The notes beneath the pieces are model-generated. The model was not told the DNA's origin. It saw nothing but the letters and a program-made list of their open reading frames with translations, and did not search any database. Source: Monoraphidium neglectum (taxonomy: Eukaryota; Chlorophyta; Chlorophyceae; Sphaeropleales; Selenastraceae). From it: DNA of 24,300 bases. The translations under genes and the position numbers were made by a program. Positions within the stretch are counted from its first letter, which is position 1. Each line of letters begins with the position of its first letter. Location of the stretch: NCBI RefSeq assembly GCF_000611645.1, contig NW_014013067.1:1-24300 (forward strand), read 5' to 3'. Shown one piece after another: positions 1 through 10,701 of the stretch.

Positions 1-42
1 CCCATACCCCTTCCCCCACAACCCGCCCTCACCCACCCCCAG

Positions 43-869
43 CAACACCACTAAGGCCGCCTGCAAGAGGAGCTACGCCTGCCCCAACGGCCCCATCACC
101 GCGGTCGACTGCTGCGTCGTCGACGGCTGTATTACCAGCATCCGCGCCCACCGCCTCGCCGCCGCCGACCCGACGGCCGACGCGCTGTGCAGCGAGTGCC
201 GCTCGAACGACACCCTGTCGCGTGTCGTGCTCGATGGTGATGTCATCACCAACTACGCCGTTGAGATGAAAAAGTGGGGCGGCGCCACCAAGCGCTGCAT
301 CTCCACCATCACATTCACCACCGCCGCCGGCCGCCAGCTCTCCTGCGGCGCCGCCGCCGGCGCCGCCGTTGCCCCCGCGCCCGCGGCCGGCCGCCGCCGG
401 GAGCTGCTGACGGCCCCCGCGCAGCCCGCGTCGGCGAAGCCCGGCAAGGCGCCCGCCTGCATGAAGAAAGAGACGGCCAGCGGCAACCCCATCGGCGCCC
501 TCTGCCAGATCGCCAAGCGACGCTGCGCCAAGAACGGCAAGACCGGCGCCCTGAGCCTCAACTTCATAAAGCCCACCTGGGGGTACCAGGGCAGCGAGTG
601 CGCCTTCGGCCCCGAGCAGGTCGCCTGGACCTGCCCTCAGTCGCTCCCATGCACAACCCCCGGCGCGCAAGTGCCCCTTGCTGGCCTTTGCACCTCGAAC
701 TTGGCGGCTGGCACAGTCGTCTACTCGGTTGGTGGCGTCATCACCGCGACCACGACCTGCCCCGCCACCGGCGCCATCATCGTGACGCCGTCCCTGCTGC
801 AGGCCGCGGGCGTGGCCGAGGCTTGCCGCGTGACCGGCCCTACCATAGCGCTCGCCTCGGACGGCAGCA

Positions 870-914
<45 letters not shown>

Positions 915-3900
915 GCGGCGGCGGCAGCGGCAGCGGCAGCGGCGGCGGCGGAGGTAGCGTAGGCACCGACGGCACAGGCTCTGGTGGCAGCACCAACAAC
1001 ACCGGCGGCTTGGGCAGCGGCACCAGCACCAACAGCACGGGCAACAGTGGCGTCAACGGTGGCAGCGGCATTGTGACTGACGACTCTGACAGTGGGACCG
1101 GCAGCAACAGCAGCAGCGGCAATGGCACTGGTGGCTCTGGAACTGGCACAAACGGCACCGGCAGCAGCAGCGACAGCAGCACCAGCACTGGCAACAGCAA
1201 TGGCACTGGCTCTGGCACTGAAACCAATGTCAACACCAGCAGCAGCAACAACACCGGTGGCTCTGGCACTGGCGGCTCCAGCACTGGCACCAATGGCACC
1301 AGCAGCAGCGGCAACAGTAGCAGCGACACTGGCACTGGCTCTGGCGGCTCCGGCACTGGCACCGGTGGCGGTGCCAACACCGGCAGCGGAAGTGCGTTTC
1401 CGTGGAGCCGTTATGCAGCGCCGCATGTCTCTGGCATACGCGCGGTCGCGCTGGCATGCCTGGCCCCCCCCCCCCCTCGGGCCGCCCTCCCCTCAATTAC
1501 TGCTGCTGCAGACCCTTATTCTGAAACACCAGCCTGCTCCAACCAAATTCTCACCCGCCCATTCCTCCTCGACCACAACCCACCAATCGCCCCACAGGCT
1601 TCGTTTGTGACCCCCCCGTCCCAACCTGCGTCCCCCCGGCCTGCGCCGCCGGCGCCACGGTCGCGCTGGCCGGCGCGTGCCGGCCCGAGGACGGCTTTGC
1701 ATGGATATACCTAGTGAACAACCAGCCTGTGAACCAGACCGCCTGCCCCGCCCCCGGCGCGGCGCTGGCTGTCACCCTGAGGTCTGTGGATGTCCATCAA
1801 AAGTGCACATATGATGACATCCCCGCGATCTTCAACCTCACCAGTGAGTCACCCGTGCCCCCTTCAGAACAGAAAAAGTCCCCCCCTGCCCCGCCGCCAT
1901 GGTCCTTGCAATTCTCTGCGCTCCGCCTCTGCCTGCAGCTCTGCCCTGCACTTGCCGTTTTGCTTGCCGCGAGAGGCAGCCCCGCAACCAGGCATGTGCT
2001 CCGCCAGGCTGCCGGCTGATGCCCCAATTGAAGCCAACCCCGGCGGCCCACCCTCCTCTCCCCTCGTTGGCCCCCTCCCACTCCCCTCGATCCCCACTCG
2101 CAGCCCCCAACCAGACCGTCCAGAGCGGCGGCGGTGGGCCCCTTGACGGCTCGAATTCCAGCACCTCCTGCCCGACTCCGGCATACACCTGCACGGCGCC
2201 CGCCTGCAGCGCCCCCGGAACTTCCATTGACCTGACCACCGTTTGCACCTCCTCCAACGCCAACATCACTCTGAGTTATATCGTGGGCGGCGCGGCGGCC
2301 ACAACGGCCGCCTGCCCCCAGCCTGGGGCGGAGCTCAGGGTTTTCGTCGAGCCCCGCATTCCCCTGAAACCTGAGTGCACCTACAATGCGACACTGGCCT
2401 TCAATGTGACAGGTGCGCACGCACTGCAAGGCTGCGTTTGGCGCAGCCCCGGCCTTGTGCATTCACACAGCTTTTGAAGTGGGATTGTCGATCATTTCGC
2501 ACAGAAAGTATTACATCGGGGCACGATTTGATAGATGGCCAGTGTTCAGTTCTGTTTGTGACTCCCTCCACCAAACTCACCCCCCACTGCACTGCCCTGC
2601 CTTAATCCAATCCCAGGGCCGCCCGCCCCCCAGCAGCCCGCCTGCCCCACGGCGCCCGCCTTCAGCTGTGCGGCTCCACCAGCCTGCGGCGTGGCTGGTG
2701 CGAAAGTCAGCCTCGAAGGCAGCTGCAGCAGCGCAGCTGCCCAGCTCGTGTACCTGATTGATGGCGCCCAGGCCGTGTTCGCCACCTGCCCCGAGCCCGG
2801 GAGCGCCCTGGCAGTGTCCGTCCGCCCTGTCCTTGCCGGCAGCACAGACTGCCAGTACAACGCCACCGCCGCCTACACCCTCTCAAGTGAGTCCCGGGCA
2901 ACGCAGGTTAGGCACGCATGCGCCCGTTTTGCCGGAGCTGCCGCCCCCGTTACCCGCTGAGCTTCCGCGTCATCACTCAGTCATGCTCTCATGCACATGT
3001 GCAGCCCTCGTCCCGTCGCTCCTCTCCGTGCCGTGCGCCCTCAATTCTCACCCCACCCCCATCCGCTGCAATCACAACTCCTTGTGTTCCTCAGGCTCCT
3101 GCGCCTCGGCCGCGTCTGCCCAGGCCAACTGCCCCGGGACCAACATCCCGGTGTGCAAGGCGCTCTCACAAGTGCTACCCCTTGCCGGCGTGTGCACCAC
3201 CAACATCGACGGCGCGTCAGTGTCATACCGTGAGCAGCCCAGCCGGACCCTCGGACCCCTGGTTTGCCAGTGCCTTGACAAGTTTGCTCCCGTTGCTGCC
3301 CTCTTGGCCGCACACCTCGCTGTGTCGTTGCTTTTAGCCTCTGCACCTGCAATGTGAGCAGGACTGTCCTGGAAATGCACCGCTCACGTGCCACCTTAAC
3401 CTCCTACCCCAACCCCAGTGGTCAATGGGCAGGTGGCCACCAACGTGACCTGCCCCTCCCAGCTGGGCCAGCCTGGCGTGTCGGTCACCCCCGTCGTCTC
3501 AGGCCCCGTCGGCTGCACATACGGCGATCAGAGCCCCTTTGTTGTGCAGCGTGAGTGACCGGCGCCCCAATGGGGCCTGCTGCAGCGCGCTCGACCTCGC
3601 TCACTTTGCTTTTCCTAACATCACACACGTGGATATTCCAGCCCCACCGGTCTCGCCACAGCTTTTCTCTCAACCTTGACCCCACCTTTGTCCTAACCCC
3701 CAAATCTCCATCCCGTAGCGTACACCTGCCCATCAGCTGACACCATCAACATCACCTGCAGCAGCCTGCCAGCCTGCCAGTACGCGGGCCAGGTCGTGCA
3801 GACTGACGGCCTGTGCACAGCGACAGGCGCCAGCGGACTCAGCGCCGTCACCCTAGTCGACGCGGGCGGCGCCGCGGTCCCGAGCGTCACCTGCCCGGCC

Positions 3901-6900
3901 GTCGGCGCGAGCCTGGCGCTGACGCCCGCCGCTCACCTCAACAATGGGACGGATCAGTGCAAGTACACCGGGAGCCCTGTCACGTTCACATGTGAGCGGG
4001 CGCTCAAGGTCCACACCCCATGAATCGTCACATTCAGGCCTGGCTGGGGGGGTCACCCGCTTGCGCCTTTACTGTCCTAGCGCTGGGCTTGTCTGCGAGC
4101 TTGTGTTGCAGCATCTCATCCCGAGCCAGATTGTTGCTTGACGGCCTGCCGACAACGCGTCGGTCACCAACTTCCCGAATTTTTGCCCCTCGCAGCAACG
4201 TGCCCCGCCCGCGGCTCGGTTCAAATCACCTGCTCCGCCGCGCCGACCTGCGGCTATTCCGGCGAGCCCATCGCGCTGAGCGGCGTCTGCAACACCACCA
4301 CCGCCGGCGCCGTGGTGACCTACAAAGTGAATGGCCAGCCCGCTGTGAGCGCTGAGTGCCCGGAGCCCGGCAGCGGCTTGGCCGTGGCGGCGTCTGTGGA
4401 GGATTACCTCGGGTCGTGCAACTACGAGGGGCCGAGCTTCACCATCACCTGTGAGCAAAATGGGTTTGGGTGCAGCACGAGCAAACCCTAAAATTGCGGC
4501 AACAAAGCAACTGTTGGTGTCTGAAGACGCATCATTTTGCCTCGGGATCAGGGGCGCCGCTGAGCAGCTCTGCCACAGGCTTTCCACACTTGATGCACCT
4601 CGGGTCCTGTTTGGCTGCAGACCATCACTCATCTGGACCGACCCATACATCTGTCCCGAGCTCACCTGCTCGACTTTTCACCATCCACAAAATCGCAGCC
4701 TCCTGCAAGGGCCCCGAGTTCAGCAATGCCTTCAGCTGCAAGGCCCCCAAGTGCTCCCTTGTCGGCGAGGTCATGCAGCTGCCCGGCAGCTGCACATCCC
4801 CCCTCGGCCCTGTCAAGTACTTTGACGCGGCCGGGGCAGAGATCACGACTGTCACGTGCCCTTCGCGGCAGGTCGACCCTGTCGTGGTGGAGCCGAGAGT
4901 CGTGGGCGCCGCCGGCGGCGCGGCGGCCTGCGCCAACAAGGGTCCCAAGTTCAGTGTCACTGGTGAGCGTTCGTTGCGCCGCCGCCTCAAACGCATGCGG
5001 TCCCTGACCAGCTAGACGCGTGGAGAGGGCGTTGACCAGCCGCAAGCACTGCAGTGGGTTGCTGCCATGCCGCTCTGGTAACTTATTCGCCCCTGTGAGC
5101 TGCAACTTCCGCTCAACCTCCTCTGTTTCATTGCAACGCTTCCAATTTGCCCTCGCAGCCCCCGCCTGCCCCGACCCCTCCATCCTCAAGCTAACCTGCA
5201 CCCCAGTCACGTGCAACAAGGCGGGCGAGAAGGTGCCGCTCGCGGGCAGCTGCACCAGCGTCGTCGCGGGCGCCAATTTCACATACTACGTCGACGGCGC
5301 CGCGGCGGACAGCGTCACATGCCCCACGCCGGGCGTGAGCGTGCGCGTGGAGCCCTCTATGGAGTCGTGCTACGGCATCCCCTCCTGCTCCTATCGTGAG
5401 CCCGCCTTACCGCCATTTTGGTGCTCACATTGGGATCATGGATGCCTACAGACGCCGTCATCCTGCCGAGTGCTTGCCAACCGCAACAAAAATGCTAGGG
5501 CTGCTGGGTCATCCTTTTGTCCTGGCGGCGCCACAACGCCTTGGTGAACTGCTTGCTCGGCCTTTCTCGACCTAGTACTACCCCCATACATGCTTCGCCT
5601 AACGCCTCTTCAAACCCCCCCTTGCAACCCCCAACAGCCGCGGCCGGCTACACGCTGACATCATCCTGCCCCTCCAGCGCCACCGCCGCCTTCACCTGCT
5701 CAACCGCTGCCTGCTCGCGCCCCGGTGACGTCATCCCCCTCGACGGTCTCTGCTCAAACGCGCTGAAGTGCGCCAAGATCGTGTACACCGTCAACGGCGC
5801 GCCCGCCACGCAGCTGACGTGCCCCTCTGGCGGCGGCTCCGCAACCTTAGTCGCGTCAATCGCGGGCTTCGGCGGCAACGCGGCGTGCGGGTACCAGTCT
5901 TCCCCCATCGTCGTCTCATGTGAGCTGCACGGCTTACTACTAGCTGGTTGGCCAGGTCGTCGGTGTTGTTGAGGCGAGGGGCCTGGTGGATCTTCCCAGC
6001 CCATTGGTGGAGGGGTCAAATTTGGTTGATAAAATGTCCCACCAGATGTGCCTCTGAACAAAAATCCATCCAACGCTGAAATTCTGACCTCAGCGCCTGT
6101 TGCTCGACCCGCTGCCTACCCCTTCCCACTTCTGCAGCCACATGCGCCAACATGGGCCCCGCGCCCCTGTCCTGCAACAAGATCGTCTGCCCGACCGCCG
6201 GCGCCGTGGTCAAGCTCAAGGGCAGCTGCACCTCAGGCGTCGCGGGCGGCGTGATCTCCTATGAGATTGACGGCAAGCGCGCAACCTCGTACACCTGCCC
6301 CCACCCCAAGCGCCCGACAATCGTCACGGCCACCGTCTCCAAAGACGGCTGCCAGCACACCGCTGACTTTGAAGTAGCAAGTGAGGACAAGTCACAGGCA
6401 CTGGGTGGCGCACAGCGGTTTATTGACTCAGCTCCGCCTGCCAGTCTGTGCAGGTCACAGCACCCTGTCGCCAGCGACGACCCTGCCTTTGCACAAAATG
6501 TGGCCGCTCACCCACCCTCCATTCCGCGAAACCCCGCCCTTGAAACCCTCTCACTAGGTACATGCTGGTCCGATCAGCAGGCCCAACCCTTCTGCGACCC
6601 CACGCGCTGCAAGCCCGGCGAGTCCGTCGCCCTCAACCCCGAGACCTGCAACTCCGAAATCAAGGACGCGGGCACCTGGACTTTTGCGCCCGCCGGCCCC
6701 GTGACCTGCCCCGCCAGCGGCAAGCTGACTGTGGACGCGACCCTGACGGTCCCCTCGCCGCTGGCGGGTGGTGGGTCATGCACGTTTGCAACGACCAAGC
6801 GCATCGTCGCCAAGGGTGAGCGGTCCGTTTTGTCCATCCCTTGACTGGCTTTCCCTGGTAGTGCGCTGTGGAGACCTGGACAGAACCTGAGCGGCACAAA

Positions 6901-7706
6901 CGAGCCGGAGGCGCGGCCAATGCTGCTGCTAGGACATGGATGCCCGTCGATGAAATGTATGGCTGGCTGAATCCCGCCACTAAATCATGCACTGACGCCC
7001 CACGTTCGCCGGCACCCTGCACGCAGGAAACACGTACCACGGCGGCAAGGGCAAGGGCAGCTCCGGATCCAACAACGACGACAACAACGACGACAACGAC
7101 GACGACGACGACTCAAACGACTCATCTGGTGACTCTGGTTACCACGGTGGCAAGGGTTACCACGGCGGCAAAGGCAAGGGCAGCATTGCTCCTGGCGACA
7201 ACAGCAACGATGGTAAGGGCAAGGACGCCAGCGCCCCTGGTGGCAGCAGCAACGACGGCAAGGGCAAGGACGGCAGCGCCGCTGGCGGCAGCAGCAACGA
7301 CGGCAAGGGCAAGGACGGCAGCGCCGCTGGTGACAACAGCAACGACGGCAAGGGCAAGGATGGCAACGCCGCTGGCGGCAGCAGCAATGATGGCAAGGGC
7401 AAGGATGGCAACGCCGCTGGCGGCAGCAGCGACGATGGCAAGGGCAAGGACGGCAGCGCCCCCCGCGGCAGCAGCAATGATGGCAAGGGCAAGGACGGCA
7501 ACGCCGCTGGCGGCAGCAGCAACGATGGCAAGGGCAAGGATGTCAATGCCGCTGGCGGCAGCAGCAACGATGGCAAGGGCAAGGACGGCAATGGCGCTGG
7601 CGGCAGCAGCAACGATGGCAAGGGCAAGGACGGCAGCAGCAGCAACGGCAAGGGTAAAGACAACAGCGCAGCCGCCAGCGACAGCAGCAGCAGCAGCAGC
7701 AGCGGC

Positions 7707-7754
<48 letters not shown>

Positions 7755-7904
7755 GGCAAGGGCAAGGGCAAGAGTAGCACCGCTGCTGCCGACACCAGCA
7801 GCCAGGCGTCATCCGGCATTAAAGCCTACCCCTTTTTCAAGGGCGGCGACTCTGCCACCGCCAGCACAGGCAGCCGCAGGCTGCTGCTTACTCGCCTTCG
7901 GTGA
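43..7904 (+). CDS. Large modular Cys-rich secreted/surface glycoprotein, 5' end outside window
   Basis: Proposed exons: 43-1391, 1598-1843, 2104-2412, 2617-2886, 3095-3229, 3419-3550, 3719-3991, 4196-4450, 4699-4962, 5159-5395, 5638-5919, 6138-6380, 6558-6815 and 7027-7904 (TGA 7902-7904). The joined frame stays open for 1709 codons. The window opens in an intron ending CAG-like at 42, so the start codon and any signal peptide are missing. Order: a Cys-rich N-terminal part (44-about 625) containing an RRRELL motif, one six-Cys domain, a Gly/Ser/Thr/Asn linker, eleven more six-Cys domains, and a low-complexity tail ending GSRRLLLTRLR. Every intron from 1392 onward interrupts the codon after its first base, so all internal exons are multiples of three. 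Paired cysteines, many N-x-S/T sites and Ser/Gly linkers suggest an extracellular wall or adhesion protein; this is inference. The first part may be distantly pherophorin-like, but I could not establish that. Confidence 0.8.
626..6815 (+). repeat. Array of twelve six-cysteine domains, about one per exon
   Basis: Twelve copies are visible. One ends the globular part of exon 1 (about 626-870). Others lie in exons 1598-1843, 2104-2412, 2617-2886, 3719-3991, 4196-4450, 4699-4962, 5159-5395, 5638-5919, 6138-6380 and 6558-6815, and one is split over 3095-3229 plus 3419-3550. The shared pattern is roughly C-x(6-10)-C-x(4-6)-C-x(11-14)-C-x(15-22)-C-P-x(14-22)-C. Recurrent signatures are PLAG-x-C or similar before Cys4, a Y-x-VNG/VDG strand, TCP-x-PG at Cys5, and CxY near the end followed by a short beta-like strand. 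This suggests a disulphide-stabilised beta-sandwich. Copies are well diverged, so the array is not a recent assembly artefact. I do not recognise a named family. Confidence 0.85.
861..1391 (+). repeat. Gly/Ser/Thr/Asn-rich linker with GGC run
   Basis: After the first six-Cys domain the frame enters a (GGC)n-type run of poly-Gly with scattered Ser (about 870-955). It continues as a long irregular Gly-Ser-Thr-Asn linker up to the donor at 1392. Several N-G-T, N-S-T and N-N-T sequons suit N-glycosylation if the protein is secreted. The opposite strand reads as long Leu/Pro or Ala frames across the same bases; these are composition shadows. Confidence 0.85.
7206..7643 (+). repeat. 45-bp coding minisatellite, about 9.7 copies
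   Basis: Units start at 7206, 7251, 7296, 7341, 7386, 7431, 7476, 7521, 7566 and 7611, exactly 45 bases apart. Each codes for a 15-residue unit close to NDGKGKDGSAAGGSS. Differences between units are mostly single substitutions (AAC/AAT/GAC, GGC/GGT, GCC/AAC), and there are no frame-breaking changes, so the repeat is kept in frame. The last unit decays into poly-Ser. Confidence 0.95.
7683..7751 (+). repeat. Coding AGC (poly-Ser) microsatellite
   Basis: AGC codons run for about 69 bases, interrupted by one GGC GGC pair, and give a poly-Ser stretch in the last exon of the modular gene. Confidence 0.9.
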
Positions 7905-10701
7905 CGAGCGGGGTTGTCCTGCCGAGGCGGGCCGGCCCTCGGTCGACGACCAGGTTTGGTTCCCGGGGATTCGGCGCTGAAACAGGCGACTGGTGTTGCG
8001 TGCGCCCCCATGACAACCGCTCGAGCAAAACATCTTGCACTCCTCGTTCGAAGGCGCCCGGCTGCATACAGCGCAGCTGCCCAGCCTCGCAACTCTTTGT
8101 GTTAGGGCTTCTTGGCTGGGTTTGCAACTTGCATACCACCAGCCTGTCCTAATGCGTCTGACACACACCTGACATATCATGGGACGGGGGTTTTGATGGC
8201 CCCCAACATACCATTCCGTGGCATTTTTCAGTTTTGCCAACTGATAAAATCAACATCCCGGGCTTCGTTGTGATAGCAGGCTTGGTATCTGCGGTTTGAG
8301 CAGCGGCGGCGGCCAGGGCCGACGATTGGACTCTCGGCTTTTCTTACTTTTTTGGGAGACGCTGCCCCCAGCCAACCCCCCTTGTTGTTCACAAGCACGA
8401 GCATGCTCCGCACCAAGAATAATGACGGCGCCACCTGCCTCATCCTGGGCTTGGGCGGCTCCCTGCTGCCCCGTCCCTGGCTGGCACGCCGCTTGAGGCG
8501 AGCAGCTGCTGCACCGCTGTGGCGGCAGCGCACGCTCGCGTGTGTGGGGCTTGGTGGGCAAGCAACATCGTCAAACGCACGCCAGCCTGGAAAACTCCCG
8601 ATTGTTCAGCCCATGATTCAGTGGTGCTTCACGCTTCGCTGTGCCTCGCTCTCCTCATCCTTCCACTCTGGCCGTTTCCTGGCACGCGACAGTGCTTGCC
8701 GGTGCCAGGGGAGGCAATTGCAACGGCTAAGAACCGTGCTTAGTCATGGCGAAAGCACTTCCTATTCTACCTGGGATTATGACTACCTTGATCACTTTCT
8801 TTGCGTGGCCCCGGTGTGCGCCAAGTTTGGCAATTCCTGCAATCATGGGACCACGCCAAGCGCCTGCCTCCAGGCGTTGGCTGTGGCGGGTCTGGCTAGA
8901 GCGGCCTGCAATGCCAAGGACTCCCCTCAATAAAGTGAATGCAAGGCGAGCCCCAATAATCGATTGGGTTTAGCCGCGAGCGTCTGGCTCCGCGATGTCA
9001 TGCGACGCCGCGGCATGTGCGCAAACCGCACCCTGTCTGGTATCCTGATTACCAAGGCCCAGGGCGCGTACAGGTTTTGCAGCGGCACCAAACCTTGCAT
9101 GACATCTGATTTACCATCCAGCACTTGTTTTTGCACTCTCTGTCCTGTGCCACCGCACGCCAATCCAATCCTGAGCGCCACACTCTGTTGCCTTGCCCAC
9201 GGGGCGCGGCGCAACACCACAGATCTGCCACACCTTTGAGAGTGCTAATGGGATGGCCTCTCAACAGACCTGTGTAACACACAACGCGACCCCAAATAGT
9301 AAATGTTGAACGACGGAGCGACATTCAAGCACGGGGGTTGGGAGGTTTCTTGGTGAGGCACACCTCAAAACGTGTGTGTGCGCGTTACCGACACCGACAG
9401 AGCAAGAGATTGGGTGTCCTTGGTCGTGCCGGTAGCAGGGCCGCTCGTCCAGAGTCAATCGACTCACTTCGAATGGTGCCTGCTGGCCTGCCCAATTGAG
9501 TGCTTTGATGTTTGAGGGTGCGTGTCAGGGTAGGTGGCAGTGCAACTTTGCAAGCGCAGTCATCCTTAGTAAGCACACTCTGGCGCCTCCTGGTCTGCCA
9601 AAGGCAATTTGCTACACGCGATGGTGGCGGGTTGGGGCGGGGCGGCGGCGCGGCAGTGGGTAATGGCCTGGCGCAACCTAGAGAGCGCTTCTCTAAGGTG
9701 GCTGCTATACTTGGCAGTATGCAGAGGACTCATGTGCATGCGCCGCCAGTGCAGAGCCGACCGCAGCCCAAGGCTTATGTTTGGGTTGGGTGTCACGAGA
9801 TGCATGGCATGTGTATTAAGGCACGGCGCCGCCGCGCATGCTGCTGCACAAGTGTCCTTTGGGTATCATACCCCTCATCACCCGCGCGTATGCCCCGCCT
9901 GCACTGGCACAGAGTTTTGGCGGTGCAAGAGGGGTTGGCCGGCTGCAATTGCTGACGGTCGTGATCTTTGATGCATAAAAGTGGGTTGCTGCAAGCGCGC
10001 CAGGCGCTCATGAGGAAACTTGGTGTGTTCATTGCAGAATCTCACCTTTCTCGGGGCAATCAGCGAGTGTGCGTCAGGGCGAGGGCTCGCAAGCTTTAAT
10101 GGCGTGCTTTAGTCGCCCACTGGTGACGGGAGGTCCGCAGACAGCTTCTGGCCAAGTACGTGCGCACCTTTGCACACTGTAGGTGGCGACACACCATCTC
10201 AACCACCCCCAACCACCCCACGGTCCACCACCCCACCACCCGCCGCCGCATCGTCATGCTGCCGGCCCCCCACGGAAGTAGGGTTCAACTATAAAATTGA
10301 GTTTGTATGTCACATACGCCTTATGTAATATGAATCTGATGCACACTTCTGCAACACGCACACCCGGTAACACCGACACCGTGCGTGTACTGGCACCGTA
10401 CATTATCTTCGGTGGCGAGCAAACCAAATGTGTGAGATCAATTTCCAATGCCCTGCGATTGGACTATCTCGCTGCATGACAGATCAGCTTGAAGTCTGAT
10501 CACTCGTGCATCACAACTGCTTTGCTTAATCAAGCTTGTGAAGCAGATCATTTGTCTGCTCACTGCATAGGCGCTCTCATAGCGAGCAGTCCCTGGCAAT
10601 ATCACCGGAGCGGCCGTTGTTGGCACGCCGCGACACTGCGAAGCAATGTCGCCGCTGATGCAGCGCCTTGGCGGCGGGTTGCAGCACTGCTCAGTGACGC
10701 C
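7905..10701. other. No supportable gene: 3' UTR and intergenic region
   Basis: These 2.8 kb separate the modular gene from the next start codon. Open frames on both strands are short, show no recognisable family, and lack the GC3-rich pattern of the real exons. The part from about 10270 to 10620 is less GC-rich and probably contains the promoter of the next gene. A TGTAA lies at 9273-9277, an AATAAA-like element near 8930, and another TGTAA at 10324-10328. None is close enough to 7904 to be assigned safely. A C-rich CCACC-type stretch occupies about 10197-10250. Confidence 0.6.
9273..9277 (+). terminator. Possible TGTAA poly(A) signal of the modular gene
   Basis: TGTAA is the usual poly(A) signal in chlorophyte nuclear genes. 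This is the first copy I found downstream of the stop at 7904. It would imply a 3' UTR of nearly 1.4 kb, which is long, so chance occurrence is quite possible. Confidence 0.25.

Larger units (their letters stand above)
7027..7904 (+). other. Last exon of the modular gene: repetitive Lys/Gly/Ser/Asp tail
   Basis: The acceptor at 7025-7026 joins in the same phase as the other exons. The 292 coded residues begin with a Tyr-His-Gly-Gly-Lys motif that recurs, followed by an Asn/Asp-rich acidic stretch, a 15-residue tandem repeat, poly-Ser, and a short unique end (SSGIKAYPFFKGGD...) finishing with RRLLL and a TGA stop. Mixed basic (KGK) and acidic (ND) residues make it a disordered polyampholyte. 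Confidence 0.8.

Noticed and set aside
29..1426. Long minus-strand Ala/Gly/Val frame opposite exon 1 of the modular gene
   Set aside because: It is the complement of the GGC/AGC-rich linker and Cys-rich exon; composition alone keeps it open, and the plus-strand frame has Cys signatures and matching splice phases.
7157..7819. Minus-strand poly-Leu/Pro/Ser frame across the minisatellite
   Set aside because: It mirrors the 45-bp plus-strand repeat. Any 3n-period repeat without stops gives such frames.
8352..8933. 193-codon plus-strand frame in the gap
   Set aside because: It opens at a non-ATG codon, has no family resemblance and lacks the third-position GC bias of real exons nearby.
10482..10510. 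Short inverted repeat GATCAG...CTGATC upstream of the SAM-like gene
   Set aside because: A six-base stem with a short loop is expected by chance at this scale, and there is no supporting context.
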